From Bradyrhizobium_A sp052115025 (GTDB taxonomy: Bacteria > Pseudomonadota > Alphaproteobacteria > Rhizobiales > Xanthobacteraceae), in NCBI RefSeq assembly GCF_052115025.1, contig NZ_JBFRFW010000017.1, positions 150,163 to 214,162 of the forward strand: a DNA stretch of 64,000 nt, in the 5' to 3' direction. A model generated the notes under the pieces. That model was given only the letters and a program-made list of their open reading frames with translations. It had not been told where the DNA came from and did no database searches. Made by a program: the position numbers and the translations under genes. This document shows, piece by piece, positions 55,468 to 63,842 of the stretch (position 1 is the stretch's first letter; each line of letters starts with the position of its first letter).

Positions 55468-56508
55468 TTGAATACCACGATCCTGCTGTTCCTGCTTCAG
55501 GACGGCATCACCAACGGCGCGATCTATGCGCTTCTGGGCCTCGGCCTGGTGCTGGTGTTTGCCGTGACCCGGATCATCCTGATTCCTCAGGGCGAATTCA
55601 TCACCTATGGCGCCCTGACCTACGCGACCTTGTGTGCCGGCAAGATGCCGGGTACGGCACGGCTCGCAGTGGTCATGGGCATCGTCGCCTTCGCATTCGA
55701 CCTGTTCGCCGCCCGCCGGGCGCCGCAGGCACGAAAGATCATCCGCTCGCTGCTGGTCAATGTTGCGCTGCCGGTCGCGATTCTGGGGCTCACCGCCTTC
55801 GTTGCCGGTCACTCCGGCAACCTCATCGTCAATTTCCTGCTGTCGCTGGTGATCGTCGCCCCGATCGGCCTCTACCTCTACCGTGTCGCCTACCAACCGA
55901 TCGCCCACGCCTCGGTGCTGGTACTGCTGATCGCATCGGTCGGCGTGCATCTCGCCATGCAGGGGCTTGGCCTCGTCTTCTTCGGCGCCGAGGGCATGCG
56001 CGCCCCGGCGATATCCGAGCTTGCCTTCGGACTTGGACCGATGCGCATCACCGGCCAGAATCTCGCAGTTTACGGCATCGCGCTGGCGCTGATCGTCGCG
56101 CTGTGGCTGTTCTTCGGCTACACCCTCTATGGCAAGGCGCTGCGCGCCACCGCGGTCAACCGGCTCGGCGCCCGCCTGGTCGGCATCCGCACCACGCTGT
56201 CCGGCCAGGCCGCCTTCCTGCTCGCCTCGGTGATCGGCGCCGTCTCCGGCGCGCTGATCGTGCCGATGACCACGATCTACTACGACAGCGGCTTCCTGAT
56301 CGGTCTCAAGGGCTTCGTCGCGGCCATCATCGGCGGCCTCGGCAGTTACCCCGTCACGGCCGCCGCCGCCATCGTGGTCGGCATCGTCGAGGCGATGTCG
56401 TCGTTCTACGCCAGCGACTACAAGGAGGTCATCGTCTTCACGCTGATCATACCGGTCCTATTCGTGCGCTCGCTGTCCGCGCCCGCCGTCGAAGAAGAGA
56501 AGGACTGA
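55468..56508 (+). CDS. LIV-family ABC permease (LivH class) of the aromatic-acid importer
   Basis: 346 residues from a TTG at 55468, preceded by AGGGGGGAAA; a GTG at 55423 is in frame but has no ribosome site. Starts NTTILLFLLQDGITNGAIYA, then LVLVFAVTRIILIPQGEFIT. A roughly 60-residue insert (residues 55-115) with extra helices is longer than in standard LivH. GKALRATAVNRLGARLVGIR is the ATPase-contact loop and FIGLKGFVAAIIGGLGSYPV-like sequence follows. By position it is one of the CouSTU components. 3 bp to the next gene. Confidence 0.88.
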   Translation: MNTTILLFLLQDGITNGAIYALLGLGLVLVFAVTRIILIPQGEFITYGALTYATLCAGKMPGTARLAVVMGIVAFAFDLFAARRAPQARKIIRSLLVNVALPVAILGLTAFVAGHSGNLIVNFLLSLVIVAPIGLYLYRVAYQPIAHASVLVLLIASVGVHLAMQGLGLVFFGAEGMRAPAISELAFGLGPMRITGQNLAVYGIALALIVALWLFFGYTLYGKALRATAVNRLGARLVGIRTTLSGQAAFLLASVIGAVSGALIVPMTTIYYDSGFLIGLKGFVAAIIGGLGSYPVTAAAAIVVGIVEAMSSFYASDYKEVIVFTLIIPVLFVRSLSAPAVEEEKD

Positions 56509-56511
56509 GCC

Positions 56512-58281
56512 ATGACCCAGCGATGGCCCATATTCGTATTCGCGCTGGTGCTGGTGGCGATTCCGCTGGTGCCCGGCATGCCACCGTTCTGGATCGTGCT
56601 GCTCGACAACATCGGCCTCGCCGCCCTGGTGGCGATGGGACTGGTGCTGCTGACCGGCGTCGGCGGCCTCACCTCGTTCGGCCAGGCCGCGTTCTGCGGC
56701 TTCGGCGCCTACACCACCGCTGTGCTGACGACCGCATATGGCCTGTCGCCATGGCTGACGCTGCCGCTGTCGCTGCTGGTCGCCGGCCTCGCCGCCGTGC
56801 TGCTCGGCCTGATCACCGTGCGGCTGTCCGGCCACTACCTGCCGCTCGGCACCATCGCCTGGGGCCTCAGCCTGTTCTATCTGTTCAGCAAGCTCGAGTT
56901 CCTCGGCCGCAATGACGGCATCTCCAGCATCCCGCCGCTGTCGATCGGCTCGCTGCAGATGATGAGCGCGGACTCGATCTATTACGTGATCTGGGCCGGC
57001 GTCCTGATCAGCGCCCTGCTGACGCTGAACCTTTTGGACTCGCGCACCGGCCGCGCCATCCGCGCGCTGCGCCGCGGCCATGTCGCGGCGGAAGCCTTCG
57101 GCGTCGAGACCGCGCGCGCCAAGCTCCTCGTGTTCATCTACGCCGCGGTGCTGGCTGGCCTGTCCGGCTGGCTCTACGCCCACTTCCTGCGCGCGGTGAA
57201 CCCGACGCCGTTCGGCGCCCAGGCCGGCATCGAATATCTCTTCATCGCCGTGGTCGGCGGCGCCGGCTATGTCTGGGGCGCCGTGCTCGGCGCCGGCATT
57301 GTCGTGATCCTGAAGGAAATCCTGCAGAGCTACCTGCCGTTCGTGTTCGGCGAGGGCCAGCTCGAGACCGTCGTGTTCGGCATGCTGCTGGTAACGCTGC
57401 TGCAGATCGCGCCGGGCGGCATGTGGCCGCGCCTCGCAGCGCTATGGCCGGCAAAGAACGGGGCCGGCAAGCGCCCCGAAGCGGCCGGCGCGCTACCGGA
57501 ACGTCCGCAGACGGAAGACACCGGCGCGACGCTGCTGCGCCTTGAGGGCGCCCGCAAGCAGTTCGGCGGCGTGATCGCGGTCAACAACGTCTCGTTCGAG
57601 GTCCACGGCAAGGAGATCGTGGCGCTGATCGGCCCCAACGGCGCCGGCAAGAGCACCACCTTCAACCTGATCACCGGCGTGCTGTCGGCGACCGCGGGCA
57701 AGATCTCGCTGTTCGGCCGCCCGATCATCAACACCCGGCCGCAGGACATCGTCCGCCGTGGCGTCGCCCGCACCTTCCAGCACGTCAAGCTGGTGCCGGA
57801 CATGACGGTGCTGGAGAATGTCGCGATCGGGGCGCACCTGCGCGGCCGCTCCGGCGCCGTCGCCAGCATGCTGCGGTTCGATCGCGCCGACGAAGCCAAG
57901 CTGCTCGCCGAAGCGGCACGGCAGATCGAGCGCGTCGGCCTTGGTGACCAGATGCACCAGCTCGCCGGCAGCCTTGCGCTGGGACAGCAGCGCATCGTCG
58001 AGATCGCGCGCGCGCTGTGCGTCGATCCGATCCTGCTGCTGCTCGACGAGCCCGCCGCGGGCCTGCGCCACAAGGAGAAGCAGCAGCTCGCCGAGCTGTT
58101 GCGGCAGCTGCGGGCGGAGGGCATGTCGGTGCTGCTGGTCGAGCACGATATGGGCTTTGTCATGAACCTCGCCGACCGCATCGTGGTCCTGGATTTCGGC
58201 ACCAAGATCGCCGAAGGCCTGCCCGCCGAGATCAAGACCAACCCGGACGTCATCAAGGCCTATCTCGGAGGCGTCGCATGA
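56512..58281 (+). CDS. Fused LIV-family permease and ATPase (LivM-LivG) of the aromatic-acid importer
   Basis: 589 residues. Residues 1-310 are a LivM-type permease (LVLLTGVGGLTSFGQAAFCG, GRAIRALRRGHVAAEAFGVE). A short Pro/Gly/Glu linker (about 310-340) joins a LivG ATPase: Walker A LIGPNGAGKSTTFNL, GVARTFQHVKLVPDMTVLEN, signature LALGQQRIVEIARAL, Walker B LLLLDEPAAGLRHKEK and closing DPDVIKAYLG-like TNPDVIKAYLGGV. One reading frame throughout, so a true gene fusion. Its stop overlaps the next start. Confidence 0.92.
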   Translation: MTQRWPIFVFALVLVAIPLVPGMPPFWIVLLDNIGLAALVAMGLVLLTGVGGLTSFGQAAFCGFGAYTTAVLTTAYGLSPWLTLPLSLLVAGLAAVLLGLITVRLSGHYLPLGTIAWGLSLFYLFSKLEFLGRNDGISSIPPLSIGSLQMMSADSIYYVIWAGVLISALLTLNLLDSRTGRAIRALRRGHVAAEAFGVETARAKLLVFIYAAVLAGLSGWLYAHFLRAVNPTPFGAQAGIEYLFIAVVGGAGYVWGAVLGAGIVVILKEILQSYLPFVFGEGQLETVVFGMLLVTLLQIAPGGMWPRLAALWPAKNGAGKRPEAAGALPERPQTEDTGATLLRLEGARKQFGGVIAVNNVSFEVHGKEIVALIGPNGAGKSTTFNLITGVLSATAGKISLFGRPIINTRPQDIVRRGVARTFQHVKLVPDMTVLENVAIGAHLRGRSGAVASMLRFDRADEAKLLAEAARQIERVGLGDQMHQLAGSLALGQQRIVEIARALCVDPILLLLDEPAAGLRHKEKQQLAELLRQLRAEGMSVLLVEHDMGFVMNLADRIVVLDFGTKIAEGLPAEIKTNPDVIKAYLGGVA

Positions 58282-59006
58282 CCGCGCTGCTCACTGTCGC
58301 CGACGCCCATGTCTCCTACGGCAAGGTCGAGGCCGTGCGCTCGGTCTCGCTCGAGGTCCGGCCCGGCGAGATTGTCACCATCGTCGGCGCCAACGGCGCC
58401 GGCAAGACCACGCTGCTCAATGCCATCATGGGTGTCCTGCCGCTGCAGGGCACCGTGAGCTTCGCGGGCACGAACCTCGGCCCGCTGGATATCGAGGACC
58501 GCGTGTCGGCGGGGCTGTCGCTGGTGCCCGAGCATCGCGAGCTGTTCGCGACGATGTCGGTCGAGGAGAACCTGCAGCTCGGCGCGTTCCGCAACGCCGC
58601 TGCCGCGGCGCGCTCGTTCGAGCGCGTCTACGCGCTGTTTCCGCGGCTGCAGGAGCGGCGCGCCCAGCTCGCCGGCACCCTGTCGGGCGGCGAGCAGCAG
58701 ATGCTGGCCATGGGCCGCGCGCTGATGGGGCAGCCGAAGCTGCTAATGCTGGACGAGCCGAGCCTCGGCCTCGCGCCGCGCATCGTCGCCGATATCTTCA
58801 AAATCATCGCGGACTTGAAGCAGGCCGGCGTCGCCGTCCTGCTGGTCGAGCAGAATGCCCAGGCTGCGCTGCAAATCGCCGACCGCGCCTATGTCATGGA
58901 GCTCGGTGAGTTCGTGCTGAGCGGCGCGGCGAAGGACATCGCCGCCGACCAGCGCGTGATCGCGAGCTATCTCGGCTTCCAGCACGAGGAAGCCGCGGCG
59001 TCCTGA
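58278..59006 (+). CDS. LIV-family ATP-binding protein (LivF class) of the aromatic-acid importer
   Basis: 242 residues from the ATG at 58278, overlapping the fused gene by 4 bp. Walker A GANGAGKTTLLNAI, VPEHRELFATMSVEENLQLG, signature LSGGEQQMLAMGRAL, Walker B LLMLDEPSLGLAP and LLVEQNAQAALQIADRAYVM. It is the second ATPase of the importer. The binding protein is encoded convergently, 208 bp on. Confidence 0.93.
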   Translation: MTALLTVADAHVSYGKVEAVRSVSLEVRPGEIVTIVGANGAGKTTLLNAIMGVLPLQGTVSFAGTNLGPLDIEDRVSAGLSLVPEHRELFATMSVEENLQLGAFRNAAAAARSFERVYALFPRLQERRAQLAGTLSGGEQQMLAMGRALMGQPKLLMLDEPSLGLAPRIVADIFKIIADLKQAGVAVLLVEQNAQAALQIADRAYVMELGEFVLSGAAKDIAADQRVIASYLGFQHEEAAAS

Positions 59007-59031
59007 GGTCTGCCGCGGACCCGACACAGCC

Positions 59032-59145
59032 CCTCATCCTGAGGAGCGGCCGCATGGCCGCGTCTCGAAGGATGAGGCCCGGGAGCCATACCAATCCGGG
59101 CCTCATGGTTCGAGACGCGCGTGCCGCGCTCCTCACCATGAGGAG
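59032..59145. repeat. Palindromic intergenic repeat (REP-like, Bradyrhizobiaceae type)
   Basis: A 114-bp imperfect palindrome. Inner arms CGCGTCTCGAAGGATGAGGC.. (59059-59080) and its complement at 59098-59119 pair at 20 of 22 positions. Outer arms CCTCATCCTGAGGAGCGGC and GCTCCTCACCATGAGG also pair. Such CCTCA..TCTCGAA elements are scattered between genes in Bradyrhizobium and Rhodopseudomonas. It sits between convergent genes, and I noticed no second copy in this window. Confidence 0.7.
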
Positions 59146-59155
59146 CTGACAGCAA

Positions 59156-59187
59156 AACGGGGCCGCTCCCGAAGGAACGGCCCCGTT
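59156..59187. terminator. Bidirectional terminator between the convergent importer genes
   Basis: A perfect 10-bp stem AACGGGGCCG / CGGCCCCGTT with a 12-nt loop, followed by CGCTTTT on the plus strand and, on the minus strand, by TTGCTG. Confidence 0.7.
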
Positions 59188-59213
59188 CGCTTTTCAGCAT
59201 GGTGATCGGATCG

Positions 59214-60365
59214 TCAGTTGATGACCACGTACTTGCCGTCCTTGACCGTCAGCAGGATGCGCGAGCGGTCGTCGAGGCCGTAGCGATCCTTTTCTGTGAA
59301 GTTGTAGACGCCCTGGCTCGCCGCCATTTCCTTCTCCGTCAGCAGCGCCTTGCGGATTGCTTCACGGAACTCCTGCGTGCCCGGCTTGGCTTCCTTGAGC
59401 GCCACCGGGATCACCCGCTTCAGGATCTCGAAGGCGTCGTAGGAGTGGCCGGCGAACTGGCTGCGGCTGTTGGGGCCATACTTCGCTTCATACGCGGTAT
59501 TGAGCGCAAGGCCCGGCTTCTTGGTCAGCGCGCTGTCGGGCTGGCCTTCCGGCGCCATCACCGGGCCGGACGACATGATCACGCCTTCGGCCGCCTTGCC
59601 GGCGATGCGGATGAAATCCATGCTCGCCGCGCCGTGGGTCTGGTAAATCAGGCCCTTGTAGCCACGCTCGCGCAGCGTGGTCTGGGGCAGCGCCGCAGCG
59701 GTGCCGGAGGCGCCGACCAGGATGGCGTCGGGATTGGCGGCCAGCAGCTTCAGCACCTGCCCGGTCACCGAGGTGTCGGGACGCGCGAAGCGCTCTTCCG
59801 CCACGATCTGCAGCCCGAGCGGAGCACCCTGAGCCTTGAGGTCGTTGAACCAGAGGTCGCCGTAGGAATCCGAGTAGCCGATATAGCCGACGGTCTTGAT
59901 GTTGTTCTTCTTCATGTGCTCGTAGAGCACCTTGCCCATGATCGGGATCGGCTGCGGCATGTCGACCGACCACTTCTCACGGGCCGGCGTGAACGGGAAC
60001 GGCGCCAGGCCGAAGTGCGGCACACTCGCTTCGTTCGCAACGGTCGAGACCGCGATGGACGGCGGCGTGGTGGCGGAGCCCATGATCACGTCCGCTTTTG
60101 CCTCGGTGATGAAGCGCCGCGCATTGGTGGTCGCGTTGGTTGGATCACCGGCGTCGTCGAGCACGATGACCTTGAGCTTGACGCCGCCGATCTCGGTCGG
60201 CACGAACTCGACGGCATTGCGCTCCGGGATGCCGAGCGCAGCAGCTGGACCGGTGGTCGAGGTGGTGATGCCGATCACGATCTCGTTGCTCTGCGCCGCA
60301 GCGGGCGCGGCGAGGCCCGGCAACGCCAGCAGGGCTGCCGCGACCGGGAACATCAATCTGTTCAT
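59214..60365 (-). CDS. couP: Periplasmic aromatic-acid binding protein, CouP-like
   Basis: 383 residues with a Sec signal (cleavage after PAAA, mature QSNEIVIGITTSTTGPAAAL). Type I binding fold: ERNAVEFVPTEIGGVKLKVI, LDDAGDPTNATTNARRFI, DVIMGSATTPPSIAVSTVAN, YIGYSDSYGDLWFNDLKAQG and KGLIYQTHGAASMDFIRIAG. By synteny it corresponds to CouP of R. palustris, which binds p-coumarate, ferulate, caffeate and cinnamate tightly. It is placed between the importer genes and the catabolic genes, with its own 200-bp upstream gap and an AGGGAGGAC ribosome site. Confidence 0.85.
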   Translation of the reverse strand: MNRLMFPVAAALLALPGLAAPAAAQSNEIVIGITTSTTGPAAALGIPERNAVEFVPTEIGGVKLKVIVLDDAGDPTNATTNARRFITEAKADVIMGSATTPPSIAVSTVANEASVPHFGLAPFPFTPAREKWSVDMPQPIPIMGKVLYEHMKKNNIKTVGYIGYSDSYGDLWFNDLKAQGAPLGLQIVAEERFARPDTSVTGQVLKLLAANPDAILVGASGTAAALPQTTLRERGYKGLIYQTHGAASMDFIRIAGKAAEGVIMSSGPVMAPEGQPDSALTKKPGLALNTAYEAKYGPNSRSQFAGHSYDAFEILKRVIPVALKEAKPGTQEFREAIRKALLTEKEMAASQGVYNFTEKDRYGLDDRSRILLTVKDGKYVVIN

Positions 60366-60565
60366 TCTAGTCCTCCCTTTGGATCGGTTGCTTTTAGTTT
60401 AGTTCAGGCTGACCGGCGCGCGCGAGATTTTCGTTACACCACGTCTCAAACTTTCGTCGCTGGCGCGGCCGACTTGCCGATGCTTTGAGCACGATTCCGG
60501 GGGCCGCGCGAGAGCCCGTTTCGCCGCATCGCCATGAGCGACACGGCGGTGTGCGCTGCACCCGC

Positions 60566-62446
60566 CTAGTCGTCGCCGAGCACGATGGCATGACACGACG
60601 CCGGGTCGCCGTAGAGCCGTTCGACGAGATCCGCGCGGTGCTCGAGCACGGCGCGCTGGTTGACCGAGCCCTTGTCGGTGACCTCGCTGTGGTCGATCGA
60701 CAGCGGCGTGTCGAGCAGCACCACCCGGGCGATCCGGGTCGAGGAGCCGGTCGCGCTCTCGGCCAGCGCCGCGAGGCGGGCGCGGAACGCAGCGCGGACC
60801 TGCGGATCGGCTGCCGCAGCAGCAAGATCATGGGGTGGCAACGCGGGATTGATGGTACGGCAGCCATCGAGGTCGAGGATCGCCAGCGCACCCAGTTCGT
60901 CACGGTTGAGGCCGGTGATGACCACATCGCGGACGAGCGGCGCACAGGCCGCGACAAAGCGCGCCCGCAGCGGCCCGACGCTGACCCAGGTACCGCTACC
61001 GAGCTTGAAGTCCTCGGTGATCCGGCCGTCGAAGTCGAAGCCAGCGGTGAAATCCTGCGGATCGACCGGCTTCAGGGCATCCCCAAACTTGTAGAAGCCC
61101 TCCTCGTCGAACGCCTTCGCCGTCATCGCCGGCTCGCGCCAGTACCCGGGCATCACGTTCGGCCCGCGGGCGCGGACTTCGAGCTTGCCGTTGTCCGGCA
61201 CCAGCTTGGCCTCATTGCCCGGCACCGGCAGCCCGACATGGCCGGAGCGGCTGGTTTCCGGTGTCACGCACATGAAGAAGGGCGCGGTTTCGGTGGCGCC
61301 GAGCCCGGTCAACATCGGCACGCGCCAGCCGGTCGCCTCCACCGCCACCTCGTCGAGCGCGTTCCAGACATGCGCCGACAGCGCTGCGCCGGAGAAAAAC
61401 ATCGCGTGCAGCCGGCTGAAGAACTTGGTCCGCAGCGCCTTGTCCTCGCGGAAGTACGGCAGCAGCGACTCATAACCCTTCGGGACGTTGAAATAGACCG
61501 TCGGCGCGATCTCCCTGAGGTTGCGCACCGTCTCGGCGATGCCCGCCGGCGTCGGCTTGCCCTCATCGAGATACATCGAGCCGCCGTTGAACAGCGTCAG
61601 GCCGATGTTGTGGTTGCCACCGAAGGTGTGATTCCACGGCAGCCAATCGATGATCACTGGCGGCTCGTCCTTCAGGAAGGCCAGCGTATCGCTGAGCATC
61701 ACCTGGTTGGCGCAGATCATGCGCTGGGTGTTGATGACAGCCTTGGGCTTGCCGGTCGACCCGGACGTCAGCAGGAATTTGGCGATGGTATCGGGCCCGA
61801 TCGCATCATGCGTCTCATCGAGCCTGCGGTGCTCCGGCGTCGTCAGAAGATCGGCCAGCGACGTCACGGGGCGTCCAGGGATATCGCCGCGGCTTGCGAC
61901 GATCTCCGTTGTCGCCGGCACGTTGGCAACGATCGCGTCGGCGAACACCGTGGCATCGTCGGCGAAGACGAGCCCTGGCGTCAGCAGGCCGATGACATAG
62001 GCGAGCTTGCTGTAGTCCTTCGACACCAGCGAATAGGGTGGCGACACCGGGCAAACCGGCACGCCGGCGTAGTATGCACCGAACGCCATCAATGCGTGGT
62101 CGACCGAATTCCCCGACAGGATGACAAGCGGCCGCTCCACCGACAGGCCGCGCGCCAGCAGTGCGGACGCGATGGCACGGCTCGCATCGAGCAGCTGCGC
62201 ATAAGTGACCTCGCGCCAGCCACCGCCCAGCGTGCGTTCGGCCATGAACACACGGTGCGGCGCCATCGTCGCCCAATAATGCAGCTTGTCGGTGAGCCGG
62301 CGCGGATAGTCGGCGAGGGCCGCTGTCGGGCGCAGGTAGATCGTACCGTCGTCGCGACGGTCGATGGTCACCGACGTCCGGCCGAACGAGATCGGGCGCA
62401 ACGGAGCGCCGATGGAAGAGGAGTTATCGAGAGCCGCCGCAGACAT
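60566..62446 (-). CDS. couB: Feruloyl/p-coumaroyl-CoA synthetase, CouB-like
   Basis: 626 residues, adenylate-forming enzyme of the feruloyl-CoA synthase branch. ATP loop LLTSGSTGKPKA (225-236), DWLPWNHTFGGNHNIGLTLF, GLGATETAPFFMCVTPETSR, LEVRARGPNVMPGYWREPAM and FYKFGDALKPVDPQDFTAGF. The C-terminal region is longer than in ordinary acyl-CoA ligases and has DTPLSIDHSEVTDKGSVNQR. It makes the CoA thioester that starts phenylpropanoid side-chain removal. 19 bp after the crotonase gene; the two form an operon read from 63278. Confidence 0.9.
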   Translation of the reverse strand: MSAAALDNSSSIGAPLRPISFGRTSVTIDRRDDGTIYLRPTAALADYPRRLTDKLHYWATMAPHRVFMAERTLGGGWREVTYAQLLDASRAIASALLARGLSVERPLVILSGNSVDHALMAFGAYYAGVPVCPVSPPYSLVSKDYSKLAYVIGLLTPGLVFADDATVFADAIVANVPATTEIVASRGDIPGRPVTSLADLLTTPEHRRLDETHDAIGPDTIAKFLLTSGSTGKPKAVINTQRMICANQVMLSDTLAFLKDEPPVIIDWLPWNHTFGGNHNIGLTLFNGGSMYLDEGKPTPAGIAETVRNLREIAPTVYFNVPKGYESLLPYFREDKALRTKFFSRLHAMFFSGAALSAHVWNALDEVAVEATGWRVPMLTGLGATETAPFFMCVTPETSRSGHVGLPVPGNEAKLVPDNGKLEVRARGPNVMPGYWREPAMTAKAFDEEGFYKFGDALKPVDPQDFTAGFDFDGRITEDFKLGSGTWVSVGPLRARFVAACAPLVRDVVITGLNRDELGALAILDLDGCRTINPALPPHDLAAAAADPQVRAAFRARLAALAESATGSSTRIARVVLLDTPLSIDHSEVTDKGSVNQRAVLEHRADLVERLYGDPASCHAIVLGDD

Positions 62447-62465
62447 GGTGTGGAGGATCCTGTCG

Positions 62466-63278
62466 TCAGGTGGGCTTGACCTTGGCCGTCTTGCGATCGA
62501 GGAAGGCGCGGATGCGCGCCTTGGCCTCCTTGTCGCCCTGCGCGACGGTCGCCATCAGCGATTCCATCAGCAGGCCGACCTGGGGATTGGCCTCGGCAAT
62601 CATCGGCAGCGCCTGCAACACCGCGAAATTGGTCAGCGGCGCATTGCTCGCGACCTTGCCGGCGAGCTCGACGGCCTTGTCGTAGGCCTCGCCAGCCTCG
62701 GTAAGATACTGCGAAAAGCCGAGCGTCACCCCCTCCGCCGCGCTGTAGACGCGGCCAGTGAGCATCATGTCCGCCATCCGCGCCACGCCGATCAGCCGCG
62801 GCAGCCGGACCGATCCGCCGCCGCCGACGAAGATGCCGCGCTGACCTTCCGGCAGCGCGTAGTAGGCGCTGGGCTCGGCAACGCGGATATGCGCTGCGCA
62901 GGCGAGCTCGAGCCCGCCGCCGATCACCGCGCCCTTGAGCGCGGCGATCACCGGCACCCGTGCGAACTGGATCTTGTCGAATACGCGGTGCCACATCCGC
63001 GAATGGATCAGTCCCTCGGTGACGTCGCGCTCGGTCAGCTCGGAGAGATCGAGGCCGGAGGAAAAGTGCTCGCCGATGCCATGAATCACCACCGCGCGCA
63101 CATCATCCGCGATATCGCCGAAGCACGCTTCGAGCGCCAGTACCGTGCCGTCATTGAGCGCATTGCGCTTGGCCGGCCGGTTCAAGCCCACAGTGAGAAT
63201 GGTTCCGCTGCGCGCAATGACGAGCGGCGAGGCGTCGGAGGACGGCGAGCCCGAGGGCCCGGAAGTGGCGTTTCCCAT
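62466..63278 (-). CDS. couA: Enoyl-CoA hydratase/isomerase family protein, CouA-like hydratase-lyase
   Basis: 270 residues, crotonase fold. The oxyanion-hole segment HFSSGLDLSEL and IAALKGAVIGGGLELACAAH are present, and LPEGQRGIFVGGGGSVRLPR keeps the Glu of hydratases. A Ser/Pro-rich N-terminus (MGNATSGPSGSPSSDAS) is unusual. Next to a feruloyl-CoA synthetase it should hydrate p-coumaroyl/feruloyl-CoA and probably cleave it to the aldehyde and acetyl-CoA. The promoter region carries a perfect AT-rich palindrome overlapping the -10. Confidence 0.88.
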   Translation of the reverse strand: MGNATSGPSGSPSSDASPLVIARSGTILTVGLNRPAKRNALNDGTVLALEACFGDIADDVRAVVIHGIGEHFSSGLDLSELTERDVTEGLIHSRMWHRVFDKIQFARVPVIAALKGAVIGGGLELACAAHIRVAEPSAYYALPEGQRGIFVGGGGSVRLPRLIGVARMADMMLTGRVYSAAEGVTLGFSQYLTEAGEAYDKAVELAGKVASNAPLTNFAVLQALPMIAEANPQVGLLMESLMATVAQGDKEAKARIRAFLDRKTAKVKPT

Positions 63279-63297
63279 GCTATTCGTATCCGTTAGA

Positions 63298-63333
63298 ATA
63301 GTTATATTCTATAACTATATCGGCATAAGTCAA
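63298..63333 (-). promoter_or_regulatory. couAB promoter with perfect palindromic operator
   Basis: On the minus strand TTGACT (-35, 63328-63333) and TAGAAT (-10, 63306-63311) are 16 bp apart. A perfect 9-bp-arm palindrome ATAGTTATA-TTC-TATAACTAT (63298-63318) covers the -10, a repressor-site layout. It shares the GTTATA/TATAAC half-sites with the palindrome at 55353-55379. Confidence 0.6.
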
Positions 63334-63375
63334 CCGGGACGACCGATGCGCCCGATGGCGACGCTCCCGGAGAGC

Positions 63376-63837
63376 CTACTGCACCTGATGGACGTCGATC
63401 TCGACCCGGTCGGGATGGCGCGCACCGACGCCGACAAACAGCGAGCGCATCAGCCAGCGATAGGTCGGCGCGCCGGTCTCGAACCGCGGTACCGAACGGA
63501 AATAGATCAGCGCCGGATCGACCGGCTCGCCGCGGCGGATCCGCTCCAGCGCTTCGGGCGGGCCGAAGCGGATGCCGATGTTCTCGACATAGATGACTGC
63601 GCCGTCGTCCATCTCGATGGCGTACTTGGCTTCGAGTTCGGTGAAGCCATCGGGACGGATGATCTGATAGTCGGCCCCACCTTCACGGATGCGGCCGTGC
63701 AACCCCTCCCCGACCAACTCACCGCCGGTGATCGGGATCACCCGGCGGCTGCCCACCCCGATGTCACCGGCCTCGATCGGCGTCGCAACAGTGATACGCA
63801 GGCTGAACACATACTTGGTGACAAGGGCGGACGGCAT
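63376..63837 (-). CDS. DUF3237-family protein
   Basis: 153 residues from the ATG at 63837; a GTG directly before it at 63840 is also possible. Beta-rich single domain: VFSLRITVATPIEAGDIGVG, RRVIPITGGELVGEGLHGRI, GGADYQIIRPDGFTELEAKY, GAVIYVENIGIRFGPPE and the closing DPALIYFRSVPRFETGAPTY, all typical of DUF3237. Biochemical role unknown. Members often lie in aromatic-acid catabolic clusters, as here between the TRAP transporter and the CoA-dependent degradation genes. It begins 5 bp after the TRAP permease stop. Confidence 0.88.
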   Translation of the reverse strand: MPSALVTKYVFSLRITVATPIEAGDIGVGSRRVIPITGGELVGEGLHGRIREGGADYQIIRPDGFTELEAKYAIEMDDGAVIYVENIGIRFGPPEALERIRRGEPVDPALIYFRSVPRFETGAPTYRWLMRSLFVGVGARHPDRVEIDVHQVQ

Positions 63838-63842
63838 CACGG

